From the NCBI GenBank assembly GCA_021817735.1, contig JAKAFX010000009.1, positions 1 through 35,915 of the forward strand: a stretch of 35,915 nt of DNA, in the 5' to 3' direction. The notes beneath the pieces are model-generated. The model searched no databases. It had not been told where the DNA came from and worked only from the letters and a program-made list of their open reading frames with translations. The translations under genes were made by a program, and so were the position numbers. Origin of the DNA: Thermoplasmata archaeon. Its GTDB lineage: Archaea; Thermoplasmatota; Thermoplasmata; Thermoplasmatales; Thermoplasmataceae. This document shows positions 1 through 9,465 of the stretch, one piece after another; position 1 is the stretch's first letter, and the number at the start of each line of letters is the position of its first letter.

Positions 1-1918
1 TCATGATGATGACGTTGTCAAGCATCCTGACCTGGACGGGGATGACATTGGCAAGTTTCTCGAAGGTGTCAGTCCTTCCGAGGTTTATTGATGAGAGATT
101 GCACACGACGAGATCTCCTGACCGGTACCGGCGGGTGATGGTGTCGTTCTCCATAGTCTCCGAAATCCTGGTGGTTGGAGACTGGTTCTGGCAGATCTCT
201 GTGCACAAGTTCGAAGAATAAATCACGCCAGCGTGACCGTTTGGGTTAGCGCGGTTGACCGTATCCCTGTTGAAGATGAACGGGCCCCCTGTCTCATACA
301 GGCTCTTGAGGACAAGTCCCATGAGTTCGAGCGAATCCACCTCCTTCTTCTCGATCTCCGGATCCTGGACACATTCCCTGTATCTTCTCGTGAACTCCTC
401 TCCCCAGTAATCTTCAAGGGACCAGCCCTTCCTGATCCTCACCTCGTTGGGATCGAACAGGTACCAGGTTTCGCCCTTCTCCATGGTCTCGTAGAATACA
501 TCCGGGACGCATATTCCAGGGAATATGTCGTGTGCCTTTCTCCGCTCGTCACCATTGTTGGTTTTCAGGTCTAGAAAATCAAGGATGTCCCTGTGCCATA
601 TGTCCAGCCATATACTTGCTGCACCTGCTCTCTGCCCAAGCTGGTTCACTGAGACCGCTGTGTCATTGAACAGCCTTACCCAGGGTACTATTCCGCTGCC
701 GGCCCCCTTGTAGCCCCTGATGGTGCTCCCAAGAGCCCTGAGCTTGCCGATGTAAACCCCCATCCCTCCGCCATTCTGTGATACCTTTGCGAAGGTGGTG
801 AGACCGTCAAATATCCCCTGCAGTGAGTCTTCAGGTGTGTCGATGAAGCATGAGCTGAGCTGGCCGCCCGGCTTCCTTGCGTTTGCAAAGGTTGGAGTTG
901 CCATGGTGATCATAAGGTTTGAGAGGACATCGTAGAATTTCCTGGCCCAAGACATTCTCTCCTCCGGCTTCTCCGCAAGGGCCAGATAGGCTGCAATTCC
1001 CATGAAGACTTCCTGCGGTAGCTCCATGACCTCGTTATCCTTGCCCCTTATTGCGTACCTGTCGCTGAGGTGCTTCAGGCCAGGATAATTCATGAGAAGA
1101 TCCCTTTCAGGCTTGATGTATGAACCCAATTCCTCCAAAGCATCAGGAGTATATGCTTCCAGCAAGGCTCTGTCCATTCGTCCGATTTCCACCAGTTCTT
1201 TCACCAGGTTATGATAACTCCCGTAATCGCTGCCAGAATACCCCCTGGACTTACCTGCTTCCTGGTACAGGTCATGTAGCAGAAGCCTGGCCGCGGCATA
1301 TGTCCAATTCGGTTGCCTTGTTGACGTCTTCTCATTGGCCACTCTGATCAGTGTTTCCTGTATGGCCCTGGTGGATATTCCCTCATAGAAATGAAGTTGT
1401 GAATCAAGCTCCAGCTCAACAGGATCTATCCCGTCCAGGTTCTGGCAAGCCTTCTCCACTACCTTCCTGATCTTGGTAACGTCAATGGGGACACGCTGGC
1501 CGTGCCTGTTCGTGACTGTTGATGGCCTTAGCCTGAGCTCAATGGGAGGTTTCTCTTCCATGACGTATTTCTGGCTACCAGCCCCAGATGACTGAAAAGT
1601 CTCTTCTATGCGCTTCTTCTCTTCCCTGATCCTCTTCCGGTTATCCCTGTAGAGTATGTATGCCTCTGCTACGTCGGTAAAGCTCTTCCCCCTCAGTGTT
1701 TCATTCATGAGGGTATCTATAACGAGGTCCTGGACCTGCTCAACCGTAGGTCTTGCCCCAATCTCTTCTAACTTTCTTGTACATATGTCAGAGATCTGTT
1801 CCGCGTCCTCGAGGTTGCCATTCTTCACGGCAAGCATTGCCTTGAAAATTGCCTCTGTGATTTTCCTTTTCTGGAAGGGTACTACCTTCCCGTTTCGCTT
1901 TGTTATTTCTCTGATCAT
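1..1918 (-). CDS. nrdA: Ribonucleoside-diphosphate reductase, class I large (R1/alpha) subunit; C-terminus lies beyond the window edge
   Basis: My reverse-strand translation from ATG at 1918 begins MIREITKRNGKVVPFQKRKITEAIFKAML (ATP-cone-like) and contains SSCFIDTPEDSLQGIFDGL, DIFPGICVPDVFYE, SNLCTEI and VVCNLSSINLG. These match class I R1 motifs, including the E. coli C225/N437-C439-E441/C462 positions. Absent from the ORF track because it runs off the window. Confidence 0.95.
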   Translation of the reverse strand, partial: MIREITKRNGKVVPFQKRKITEAIFKAMLAVKNGNLEDAEQISDICTRKLEEIGARPTVEQVQDLVIDTLMNETLRGKSFTDVAEAYILYRDNRKRIREEKKRIEETFQSSGAGSQKYVMEEKPPIELRLRPSTVTNRHGQRVPIDVTKIRKVVEKACQNLDGIDPVELELDSQLHFYEGISTRAIQETLIRVANEKTSTRQPNWTYAAARLLLHDLYQEAGKSRGYSGSDYGSYHNLVKELVEIGRMDRALLEAYTPDALEELGSYIKPERDLLMNYPGLKHLSDRYAIRGKDNEVMELPQEVFMGIAAYLALAEKPEERMSWARKFYDVLSNLMITMATPTFANARKPGGQLSSCFIDTPEDSLQGIFDGLTTFAKVSQNGGGMGVYIGKLRALGSTIRGYKGAGSGIVPWVRLFNDTAVSVNQLGQRAGAASIWLDIWHRDILDFLDLKTNNGDERRKAHDIFPGICVPDVFYETMEKGETWYLFDPNEVRIRKGWSLEDYWGEEFTRRYRECVQDPEIEKKEVDSLELMGLVLKSLYETGGPFIFNRDTVNRANPNGHAGVIYSSNLCTEICQNQSPTTRISETMENDTITRRYRSGDLVVCNLSSINLGRTDTFEKLANVIPVQVRMLDNVIIM

Positions 1919-2011
1919 GCTTTATAACCTCCAGGGGAGCGTAACCCCTCTATCTTGTGCATCGATGATTATGGTTTTTTGAACCAGGGTTTGAGTTGTT
2001 GCGTTTCTTAC

Positions 2012-2047
2012 ATGGTAAAAATCATGGTAACAATCATGGTAAAAGAA
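2012..2047. repeat. Three direct repeats of 12 bp (ATGGTAAAAATC / ATGGTAACAATC / ATGGTAAAAGAA) in the nrdB-nrdA intergenic region
   Basis: Read directly from the sequence; about 95-130 bp upstream of the nrdA ATG. Confidence 0.7.
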
Positions 2048-2172
2048 TTTGATCATGAGAAGTAACAATTCATTCAGATATTTAATCTATATTTTTAGTA
2101 ATTGTTAACAAATAGATAATCGAAAACAACAAAACGGAGTATGCAGTCGATGCTCAGAAGGGGGAAGATAAC

Positions 2173-3177
2173 TTATCTCTTGACTTCAGTGAACGTGTCA
2201 AACCAGGGTATTGGGCTCATTGTGATCCCTGGGAACACCATGTCAAACCCGCAGGTCTTGCCAATTCTGTTGCATAGGGATTGCGAAAACCTGGTAATCA
2301 TCACCTCAGATAGACCTGGGATCATGGCCTCGGATACATAGTGTATGAAATCGGTCTCTATCTTTACAAGTTCCCTGATCAGTTCAACAGAATCCTTTCT
2401 TATATCCGGAGTTGCAAGGAGAGGATTTTCTACTGCGAGCGTCTTTATCAGGATCTGGAGAAATTCAGCCTGCATGAGGAGATCTCTCTGGACATACTTC
2501 AGGGCGTTGGATGTGCCAACTACCTTGGAGTGCCGTGCCAAGGCATAAATTACGGTGAATTCAGTTGGTATTATGGCGCCGGCTATTACGGATGATGTTA
2601 AGATATTCCTATGGAGTTCCACAATTTGCTGATCCTTCTGAAATTTCTTGAGTTGCTCGACATAGAGCATGCTCTTCTGCTTGATCTGATCGACTGTCCT
2701 CCACGACTCCAGAACAGCCTCTCTGCGGCTCTCAGGGACTGCACTGTTTATGATGTGGGAATATGTGTCGCAGTGCTCTGTCAACTGGTATTCCATGGCG
2801 GATAACACTGCCAGCAGATCCGGAGAAGAAATGTAAGGCCCAATTTCATGAATGTTTGACTGAAGAATGCTCTCAAGGATCAATCCAGAAAGGATGGTCC
2901 GTTCGTAAGTCTTCCTCTCCACATCCGAAAGAGATGCATAATCCTTGTTCTCCTTGGTTAGATTGAACTGCTGCGGATTATAGAAATTCCCCCCCATTTT
3001 CCTGTAATAATCCATCGCCCAGGGGTATCTTGCGAATGAGAAACTGAGTATTCCCGTGGAGAACCCGCCTACCAGCTTTGGTTTGGAGAGTAGTTTTTCC
3101 CCGTCAGGGTTGAAGAGTGTGACCTTAGCCAACCTGGTTCCCCGCTGAATTCCCTGTGCCCCTGTTTCTGTCATCAT
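2173..3177 (-). CDS. nrdB: Ribonucleotide reductase R2 (beta)-like ferritin-superfamily protein, divergent: most metal ligands missing and C-terminal tail missing
   Basis: [27 protein letters not shown] aligns with E. coli [55 protein letters not shown] aligns ungapped with [28 protein letters not shown]; C-terminal SPIPWFDTF matches NPIPWINTW. Adjacent to nrdA. Confidence 0.85.
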   Translation of the reverse strand: [334 protein letters not shown]

Positions 3178-3329
3178 ATCACTTTAGTCGCAAATAGCAG
3201 TATGCGCGTGCTATGAAATCGTTTCGGGTTATTTAACTGTTGATTGAATAGCCTGCTGGAACAAGTATCCTGAAATGCATTGCCCTGCATTATGGATTAA
3301 TATTATTACGCTACAGGGAATCCAAGGCT

Positions 3330-4847
3330 ATGAAGCTCGTGGAGTGCGTTCCCAATTTCAGCAACGGACGCGACAGAAGCGTAGTTGACAGCATAGTGCA
3401 GAGCATTGCCTCGGTCCGGCATGTCAGGATCCTTAACGTAGAGATGGATTCCAGCCACAACAGGTCAGTCATCTCATTTGCTGCTCCCCCGGAAGAAGCC
3501 CTAGAAGCTGCCTTTGCTGGCATAAAGACTGCGGCAGGCCTTATAGACATGACGAAGCACACTGGCGAGCACCCGAGGTTTGGAGCGTCGGATGTCATTC
3601 CCTTCGTCCCTCTCCCCGGCACCACGCTGGAAGAATGCATTGAACTTGCAAAAAGACTGGGGAAAAGGGTTGGAGAAGAACTGGGGATACCTGTATATCT
3701 CTATGGCGAAGCTGCCGCTATCCCTTCCAGAAGAAACCTTGAAGATATTCGAAGCAAGACTTTCCAGTTTGAACAACTTCGGGAAAGCATATCTCAACCA
3801 AAGTGGAAGCCGGATTTCGGCCCATCTGATGTTGGTACCCCCGGCGCATCCATCATAGGGGCCAGAGACTTTCTAATTGCCTACAACGTAAACCTGAATA
3901 CTTCTGACCTTGCTGTGGGGAAGAAGATTGCAAAGGCTCTGAGGGCCAAGGATGGTGGACTATCCTTTGTGAAGGCACTGGCTTTCTATCTAGAGGACAA
4001 AAAATGTGTCCAGATTTCCATGAACCTTACAAGCTACAGAAAATCTCCAATTTACAGGGCCTTTGAGTTGGTCTCACTGGAAGCTTCCCGTTACGGGCTG
4101 GTCCCCACTGAGTCGGAAATCGTGGGGTTGGTGCCAATGGATGCCCTGGAGGAAACCAGCAAGTTCTACCTGAGGTTGAACGGCTTCAGCAGTGACCAGA
4201 TCCTGGAGAACAAGCTCTCACAGAATGAAGAGGCAAGTGAAGAAGGATTCATGGAGAGGCTTGCCAGCCCTTCGCCGACTCCTGGAGGAGGCTCCGCCTC
4301 TGCGCACGTTGGAGCAATTGCTGCTGCCTTGGATTCTATGGTGGCCTCGCTAACCCAGGGAAAGAAGAAGTACCTGGAGTATCAGGAGGAGATGGCAAGG
4401 ATCACGGATAGGAGCAGGCAGATACTCTCCACCCTAGCAAGGTATTCCGATGAAGACGAGGCGGCTTTCACCGAGATGTCGGATGTATGGAAGATGCCCA
4501 AGGGAACCGAGGCAGAGATCAAGGCCAGGGAGGTTGCTATGGAAAAGGCCCTCAACCGTAACATTGCGTCTCCGTGGAATATAGCAAGGGCGTCGCTTGA
4601 GACCCTGGAACTCGCTGAGAGGCTTACCCTCCACGGGAACAAGAACGCCATTACAGATGCCGCATGTGCTTCGCTCTTCGGATTAAGTGCAGTAAAAGGT
4701 GCCTTGTTCAACGTCCTCATAAACCTGAAATCTCTAAAGGATCAGGCACGTGCGGAACAGGAAAAAATAAAGGTAAGGCTCTTCATTGAGCAAGCCCAAG
4801 CTATACACGACAGGACAATGAAAATAATAAATGGGGAGATTTGGTAA
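3330..4847 (+). CDS. ftcD: Bifunctional glutamate formimidoyltransferase / formimidoyltetrahydrofolate cyclodeaminase (fused)
   Basis: N-terminal MKLVECVPNFSNGRD...GEHPRFGASDVIPFVPL (formiminotransferase); C-terminal FMERLASPSPTPGGGSASAHVGAIAAAL (cyclodeaminase). Confidence 0.93.
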   Translation: MKLVECVPNFSNGRDRSVVDSIVQSIASVRHVRILNVEMDSSHNRSVISFAAPPEEALEAAFAGIKTAAGLIDMTKHTGEHPRFGASDVIPFVPLPGTTLEECIELAKRLGKRVGEELGIPVYLYGEAAAIPSRRNLEDIRSKTFQFEQLRESISQPKWKPDFGPSDVGTPGASIIGARDFLIAYNVNLNTSDLAVGKKIAKALRAKDGGLSFVKALAFYLEDKKCVQISMNLTSYRKSPIYRAFELVSLEASRYGLVPTESEIVGLVPMDALEETSKFYLRLNGFSSDQILENKLSQNEEASEEGFMERLASPSPTPGGGSASAHVGAIAAALDSMVASLTQGKKKYLEYQEEMARITDRSRQILSTLARYSDEDEAAFTEMSDVWKMPKGTEAEIKAREVAMEKALNRNIASPWNIARASLETLELAERLTLHGNKNAITDAACASLFGLSAVKGALFNVLINLKSLKDQARAEQEKIKVRLFIEQAQAIHDRTMKIINGEIW

Positions 4848-4851
4848 GAAC

Positions 4852-5037
4852 TCAGAATAGGGATTTCTTGATTGCCCCATCGATCTTTTTCTGGAGGTCT
4901 GGGGTTATCTCCTTGATGTCGTGAGCGGTCTTGGCGTGCTCAACGATCTTGCCCATAAGTCCTTCCTTTGTTTTCTCGGCGGCATGGAAGTCGCACTTCA
5001 TGCCAATGTCCTCGCATGCAAATTTGAATTTTGCCAT
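4852..5037 (-). CDS. DUF1059-like small protein
   Basis: 61 aa, MAKFKFACEDIGMKCDFHAAEKTKEGLMGKIVEHAKTAHDI; size and CxxxGxxCxFxxxxxTxxExxxxxxxHAxxxH pattern of DUF1059. Confidence 0.75.
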   Translation of the reverse strand: MAKFKFACEDIGMKCDFHAAEKTKEGLMGKIVEHAKTAHDIKEITPDLQKKIDGAIKKSLF

Positions 5038-5140
5038 ATATATCTATATCTACAATTCATAACAATATATTAATGTTTCTTAATTTATTTAATTCTCGGG
5101 TCGGGGGCTTATGGCCAAGATTTCGTAAGATAATATGGCA

Positions 5141-6118
5141 TCAGGTTGTGCCCATCTGTCCAATGGCTTCCTTGACGGCAACCTCAACGGCTTCGTCGCT
5201 GGAGTATCGGTTCTTCCATCCTGTAGATAAAAGCTTCTCTATCCCAAGCTGAGCCACCTTGACGTCCCCTTTCCATCCGCGCCCGTCTATGCCGCCTGTG
5301 AACATGAACTCCACGTTTCGCAGTTTGAGCCCGGATGTCACGTAGTCTGCGATCTTCCTCACGGATGTCATGGAGGTGTTGCCAAGATTGTATATGTCAG
5401 TGGATCTTGATAGTGCGTTCACATGGAACATTGCTCCCACGCAGTCACTCACATGCAGGTATGACTTTCTCTGTGTTCCATCCCCAAGGATCTCGAGTTT
5501 CCTGCTATCCTTTTTCAGCTTGTTGATGAAGTCGAAGATTACACCATGGGTTGAGTTGATTCCAACAATGTTTGCGAATCTGAATATGAGACCTGTGAGG
5601 CCGTAATAGTGGGAATATGCGGAAATAAATCCCTCTGCAGACATCTTCGAGGCGCCGTATGTAGAGATTGGCATGTACGGTCCATAAGTTTCGGGGGTCG
5701 GTAGGACTGAGGCCTCTCCATACACGGTTGAACTTGATGCAAACATAATCCTTGGAATATCCCGCTTCCTCATGTACTCAAGAATGTTCATCGTCCCTTC
5801 CGAGTTGATCCTGAAGTCAGTTACGGGATCTTCAGAACCTCCACGCACGTCTGAATTTGCCGCCAGGTGTACAATTAGGTCATGTCTTGAGAGAGAATCC
5901 ATTGCTGGCTTGTCGGTGATGTCAGCCTTAATGAACCTGAAATTATGATTCTCCCTGAATTTCCTGATGAACCGGTCGTCCACGTTCCTGAGATTGTCCA
6001 GGACCGTAACCCTGTTATCATTCAACAGTAGTTCCACAGCGTTAGAGCCGATGAATCCTGCTCCACCTGTTACAAGTATATCCAGACCTGATGGCATTTG
6101 AATGTCCAATTTACTCAT
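5141..6118 (-). CDS. NAD-dependent epimerase/dehydratase (extended SDR; UDP-glucose 4-epimerase-like)
   Basis: ILVTGGAGFIGSNAVELLL, HLAANSDVRGG, YGASKMSAE motifs. Confidence 0.92.
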   Translation of the reverse strand: MSKLDIQMPSGLDILVTGGAGFIGSNAVELLLNDNRVTVLDNLRNVDDRFIRKFRENHNFRFIKADITDKPAMDSLSRHDLIVHLAANSDVRGGSEDPVTDFRINSEGTMNILEYMRKRDIPRIMFASSSTVYGEASVLPTPETYGPYMPISTYGASKMSAEGFISAYSHYYGLTGLIFRFANIVGINSTHGVIFDFINKLKKDSRKLEILGDGTQRKSYLHVSDCVGAMFHVNALSRSTDIYNLGNTSMTSVRKIADYVTSGLKLRNVEFMFTGGIDGRGWKGDVKVAQLGIEKLLSTGWKNRYSSDEAVEVAVKEAIGQMGTT

Positions 6119-6219
6119 GACCTGATGATAGCAGACAGATTAATACTTTCCAGAAGATTTTCCTAATAGCCGGTTCGTCTTGTGACGTCCCCTTTAGGGT
6201 AGCCTAATGACTGGGAACA

Positions 6220-7287
6220 TCACTCTGACCAGAGGCTAAGACTTACCGACTCCTTCGCCATGAATTCACCCATCAGCCTTAGACCCTCCTCAAGAATATC
6301 TGACGGGGCGGTATATCCCAGCCTGAAATGATTGTCTACTCCCATATATTCTCCAGGCATCGTTAGGACACCGGTTTTCTCGAGCAGCATGGTGCAGAAG
6401 TCCTGAGACCTGAGTCGGCTGCTGTAACCAAGGAAAACCGACGATGAGTGCATTGCCGGTTCATATCCATCAATTCCAATCCCTGAAAGGAAATCAGCAA
6501 GGATCTTCCTGTTTGCCAGGATTCTTCTTTTTGTTACTTCCGAATAGTGTTCCCTGTTCTTGAGTGCATTGGTGGCGGCAACAAGGGAGAATATGGAAAC
6601 GGCATGTGAAACCTTGTTCTTTACCTGCTGAATAACCTGGATGTTTTCTGGGTCTGCGAATATCCATCCCAGTCGCAGCGAGGAGAGCCCATAAAATTTC
6701 GTGAGAGTGTTGGAGCAGATCATATTCTGTTCTCCCTGGAAGATTGTCCTTACCCTGTCCATGGATACAAAGTCGCTGTATGTCTCCGAAACATACTTGT
6801 AGATCCCCGGCCGGTCCAGGATTACCTCGTTCAAGGCACCCTGGTCCCTCAGGGTTCCGGATGGGTTATTGGGTGAGGTCAGCATCACACCGTCCCCGTT
6901 TCTTGTTCTTGTTCGTACTTCTTCCACGGGAGCTTGGATTACACCAATTCCAAGAGAACTGGGGACATCGATGAACGGTTCGTATTCTGGAACAGGTACA
7001 AACAAGCTCCCACATCTGCTCCCGAGGAACCACGAGGCCAGCAGTATTGCTTCGGTGCCTCCGTTCACTGCGATGATATTTTCCTCCCTCAACCCGTACA
7101 TGCCTGCTAGGGTCTTGGAGAACTGGACCATTGCATCCCCGTAATCGAAGGAATCCGCATGATCGTGAAGCAGTGCAGCTAACTCATCGGTGTGTGGAGG
7201 TTGCATCCCGCTTGAGGCCAGGTCATATTTAGTCGCAGGAAGCCTAGTATCCAGCCACCTGAACATTTTCATCTCTCCAACCTTCAT
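6220..7287 (-). CDS. Class I/II PLP-dependent aminotransferase (HisC-like fold)
   Basis: TSPNNPSGTL, SNTLTKFYGLSSLRLGWIFA motifs (PLP-lysine and Arg region). Confidence 0.85.
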   Translation of the reverse strand: MKVGEMKMFRWLDTRLPATKYDLASSGMQPPHTDELAALLHDHADSFDYGDAMVQFSKTLAGMYGLREENIIAVNGGTEAILLASWFLGSRCGSLFVPVPEYEPFIDVPSSLGIGVIQAPVEEVRTRTRNGDGVMLTSPNNPSGTLRDQGALNEVILDRPGIYKYVSETYSDFVSMDRVRTIFQGEQNMICSNTLTKFYGLSSLRLGWIFADPENIQVIQQVKNKVSHAVSIFSLVAATNALKNREHYSEVTKRRILANRKILADFLSGIGIDGYEPAMHSSSVFLGYSSRLRSQDFCTMLLEKTGVLTMPGEYMGVDNHFRLGYTAPSDILEEGLRLMGEFMAKESVSLSLWSE

Positions 7288-7449
7288 GATGCAAGATCAT
7301 GCAGTGGGCTATAAACCATGGAGGTTTTCCCTGATCAAGAGAGTGTGCTGACTGGAATTCGGAAATTCAGGTATGCAACAAGCAACCCGGATATCCTGGG
7401 TGCTTTCCGGGAAGGGTTGCTCAATCTTATAATGGAATGTCTCAATTGA

Positions 7450-9465
7450 GTGCTCATGCACACTGAGGATAGCATTCCAGAAACTCCAGAGGGACAGGAA
7501 ATAGGTACATCGGAAGTTACAGGCTTTTCAGTCAACCACATGGACCTTTCAAAGGACCCCCTGACAGACTTTGCTTCATATTCATTTGGGACCTGGGCCA
7601 GAACCCACCCAATCCCGGCTGACAAGGTCAGCTGGGGTACCTTCGTTGAGCTCTCCGAGAGAAATATGGATTCGCTCCACTCTATTCTTGAGTCCTGCCT
7701 CATCAATGCGAATGGTGATCCCCTGAGACTACAACTGGGCAGTTTCTATGCATCCGCCATGGACACAAGTACCATTGACTCCCTAGGATTCAGGCCATTG
7801 GAACCAATGCTGAAGGTTGCTTCCGGATGGTCTGACCGTGGTGGTCTGGTTGATGCCCTTGCGACTCTTCACCTGAATGCTGTTTTTCCATTTTTCAGGA
7901 TCTCCTCTGCACCGGATGAGAAGAACAGCACGGTATACGCACTTCGACTTGATCAGGGAGGATTATCACTGCCTGACAGGGATTATTACCTCGAGCCTGA
8001 GTTCGCTGAAATCATGGAATCATACCGGGCCCACATCACCAGGATGCTCATACTGAAGGGGCAGAAGCCCGATGAAGCAGCTTTGCGTGCAACAAGAATC
8101 ATTGCACTTGAGACTGCCCTTGCGAAAGGCAGCCGCTCTCGTACCGAGTTGAGGGATGCGGAAAGGAACTACAACAGGATCGAGAAGGGTGACCTTGATC
8201 CCCGGTTCCCGGAATTAAATCTGGGGAGGTATCTCGGACTGATTGGGCTTCCTGACGTGGAATATTTAATAGTCGGGCAGCCTGAATATCTGTCTTCGCT
8301 TGAGAAGATCCTTGCAGAGTTCTCACTGGACGATGTCAGGAATTACATGCAGTGGCAGGTTATCTGCGACGCTGCTCCCTATCTCTTCCGGGAAGCCGAG
8401 GAGGAGAGTTTTGATTTTTTCAGCAGGAAAATTATGGGCAGGGAGAAACAGGAACCCAGATGGAAGAGGGCCGTAAGGATTGTCGACGGCTGCCTTGGTG
8501 AATCCTTAGGAAAGCTGTATGTCGAGAAATATTTCGGGCCCGAGGCAAGGACTGAGATGGGGGTCATGGTGGATGATATAAGGGAGGTTTTTGCGGAAAG
8601 GCTCAAGTCACTCTCATGGATGGGCGAGGAGACAAAGAAGCGAGCGCTTGCAAAGTTCTATCGTTTCAGGGCAAAGATCGGGCATCCTGAGAAATTCAGG
8701 GATTATTCATCAGTCAGGATAGACAGGAGGGATTTTCTTGGCAACGTTTCCAGATCATGGAAATTTGAGACGGAGCGGCAGATCAAAAGGGTTGGGAAGC
8801 CAGTCGACAGGAACGAGTGGTACATGACTCCCCCCACGGTCAATGCATACTTCTCTCCTCCCGAGAACGAGATTGTCTTTCCTGCAGGGATACTACAGCC
8901 CCCTTTTTTTCAAGTGGGAGGAGATATAGCAGTCAATTATGGCGCCATTGGTGCAGTGATATCCCATGAGATCACCCATGGGTATGATGACCAGGGCAGG
9001 AAGTACGATGAACTAGGGAACCTCAATGACTGGTGGACGCCAGATGACGCGGGGAACTTCAAGAAGTTGTCTGCCGAGATAGTCGACCAGTACTCTGCGC
9101 TCGAGGTGCTTCCAGGGCTCCATGTGAATGGGGAACTGACACTGGGGGAGAATATCGCTGATTTTGGGGGTGTAAGCATAGCTTTCGAGGCTCTGCGAAG
9201 AAGGCTGGCGAGAAATCCTGAGCTCAACAAGGTTGTGGATGGGCTTACTGCTGAACAGAGATTCTTTGTTGCCTGGGCACAGGTATGGAAGGCAAACGAA
9301 AGGGACCAGTATATCAGGATGTTGGTCACGGTGGACCCGCATGCCCCTCCTAGATTCAGGGCCTCGATTCCAGTTTATAATCACCCTGCGTTCCACGATC
9401 TTTTCAATGGTTCTTCCGCCGAATCCAATTCAGTTCGGAATTCCAGAAGAGTGAGTATATGGTAG
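7450..9465 (+). CDS. M13 family (neprilysin-like) zinc metallopeptidase, no evident signal/TM segment
   Basis: AVISHEITHGYDDQGRKYD (HExxH) and ENIADFGG (ExxxD) motifs; NAYFSPPENEIVFPAGILQPPFF; C-terminal Trp as in M13 proteins. Confidence 0.95.
   Translation: MLMHTEDSIPETPEGQEIGTSEVTGFSVNHMDLSKDPLTDFASYSFGTWARTHPIPADKVSWGTFVELSERNMDSLHSILESCLINANGDPLRLQLGSFYASAMDTSTIDSLGFRPLEPMLKVASGWSDRGGLVDALATLHLNAVFPFFRISSAPDEKNSTVYALRLDQGGLSLPDRDYYLEPEFAEIMESYRAHITRMLILKGQKPDEAALRATRIIALETALAKGSRSRTELRDAERNYNRIEKGDLDPRFPELNLGRYLGLIGLPDVEYLIVGQPEYLSSLEKILAEFSLDDVRNYMQWQVICDAAPYLFREAEEESFDFFSRKIMGREKQEPRWKRAVRIVDGCLGESLGKLYVEKYFGPEARTEMGVMVDDIREVFAERLKSLSWMGEETKKRALAKFYRFRAKIGHPEKFRDYSSVRIDRRDFLGNVSRSWKFETERQIKRVGKPVDRNEWYMTPPTVNAYFSPPENEIVFPAGILQPPFFQVGGDIAVNYGAIGAVISHEITHGYDDQGRKYDELGNLNDWWTPDDAGNFKKLSAEIVDQYSALEVLPGLHVNGELTLGENIADFGGVSIAFEALRRRLARNPELNKVVDGLTAEQRFFVAWAQVWKANERDQYIRMLVTVDPHAPPRFRASIPVYNHPAFHDLFNGSSAESNSVRNSRRVSIW

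Noticed and set aside
233-574. Plus-strand ORFs within 1-1900
   Set aside because: Antisense to nrdA, which translates continuously with catalytic motifs on the minus strand.
2012-2047. CRISPR-like array
   Set aside because: Repeats are 12 bp, contiguous, without spacers; no cas genes in the window.
3330-4847. FtcD two-domain fusion as a novel architecture
   Set aside because: Formiminotransferase-cyclodeaminase fusion is well known in eukaryotes and other organisms.
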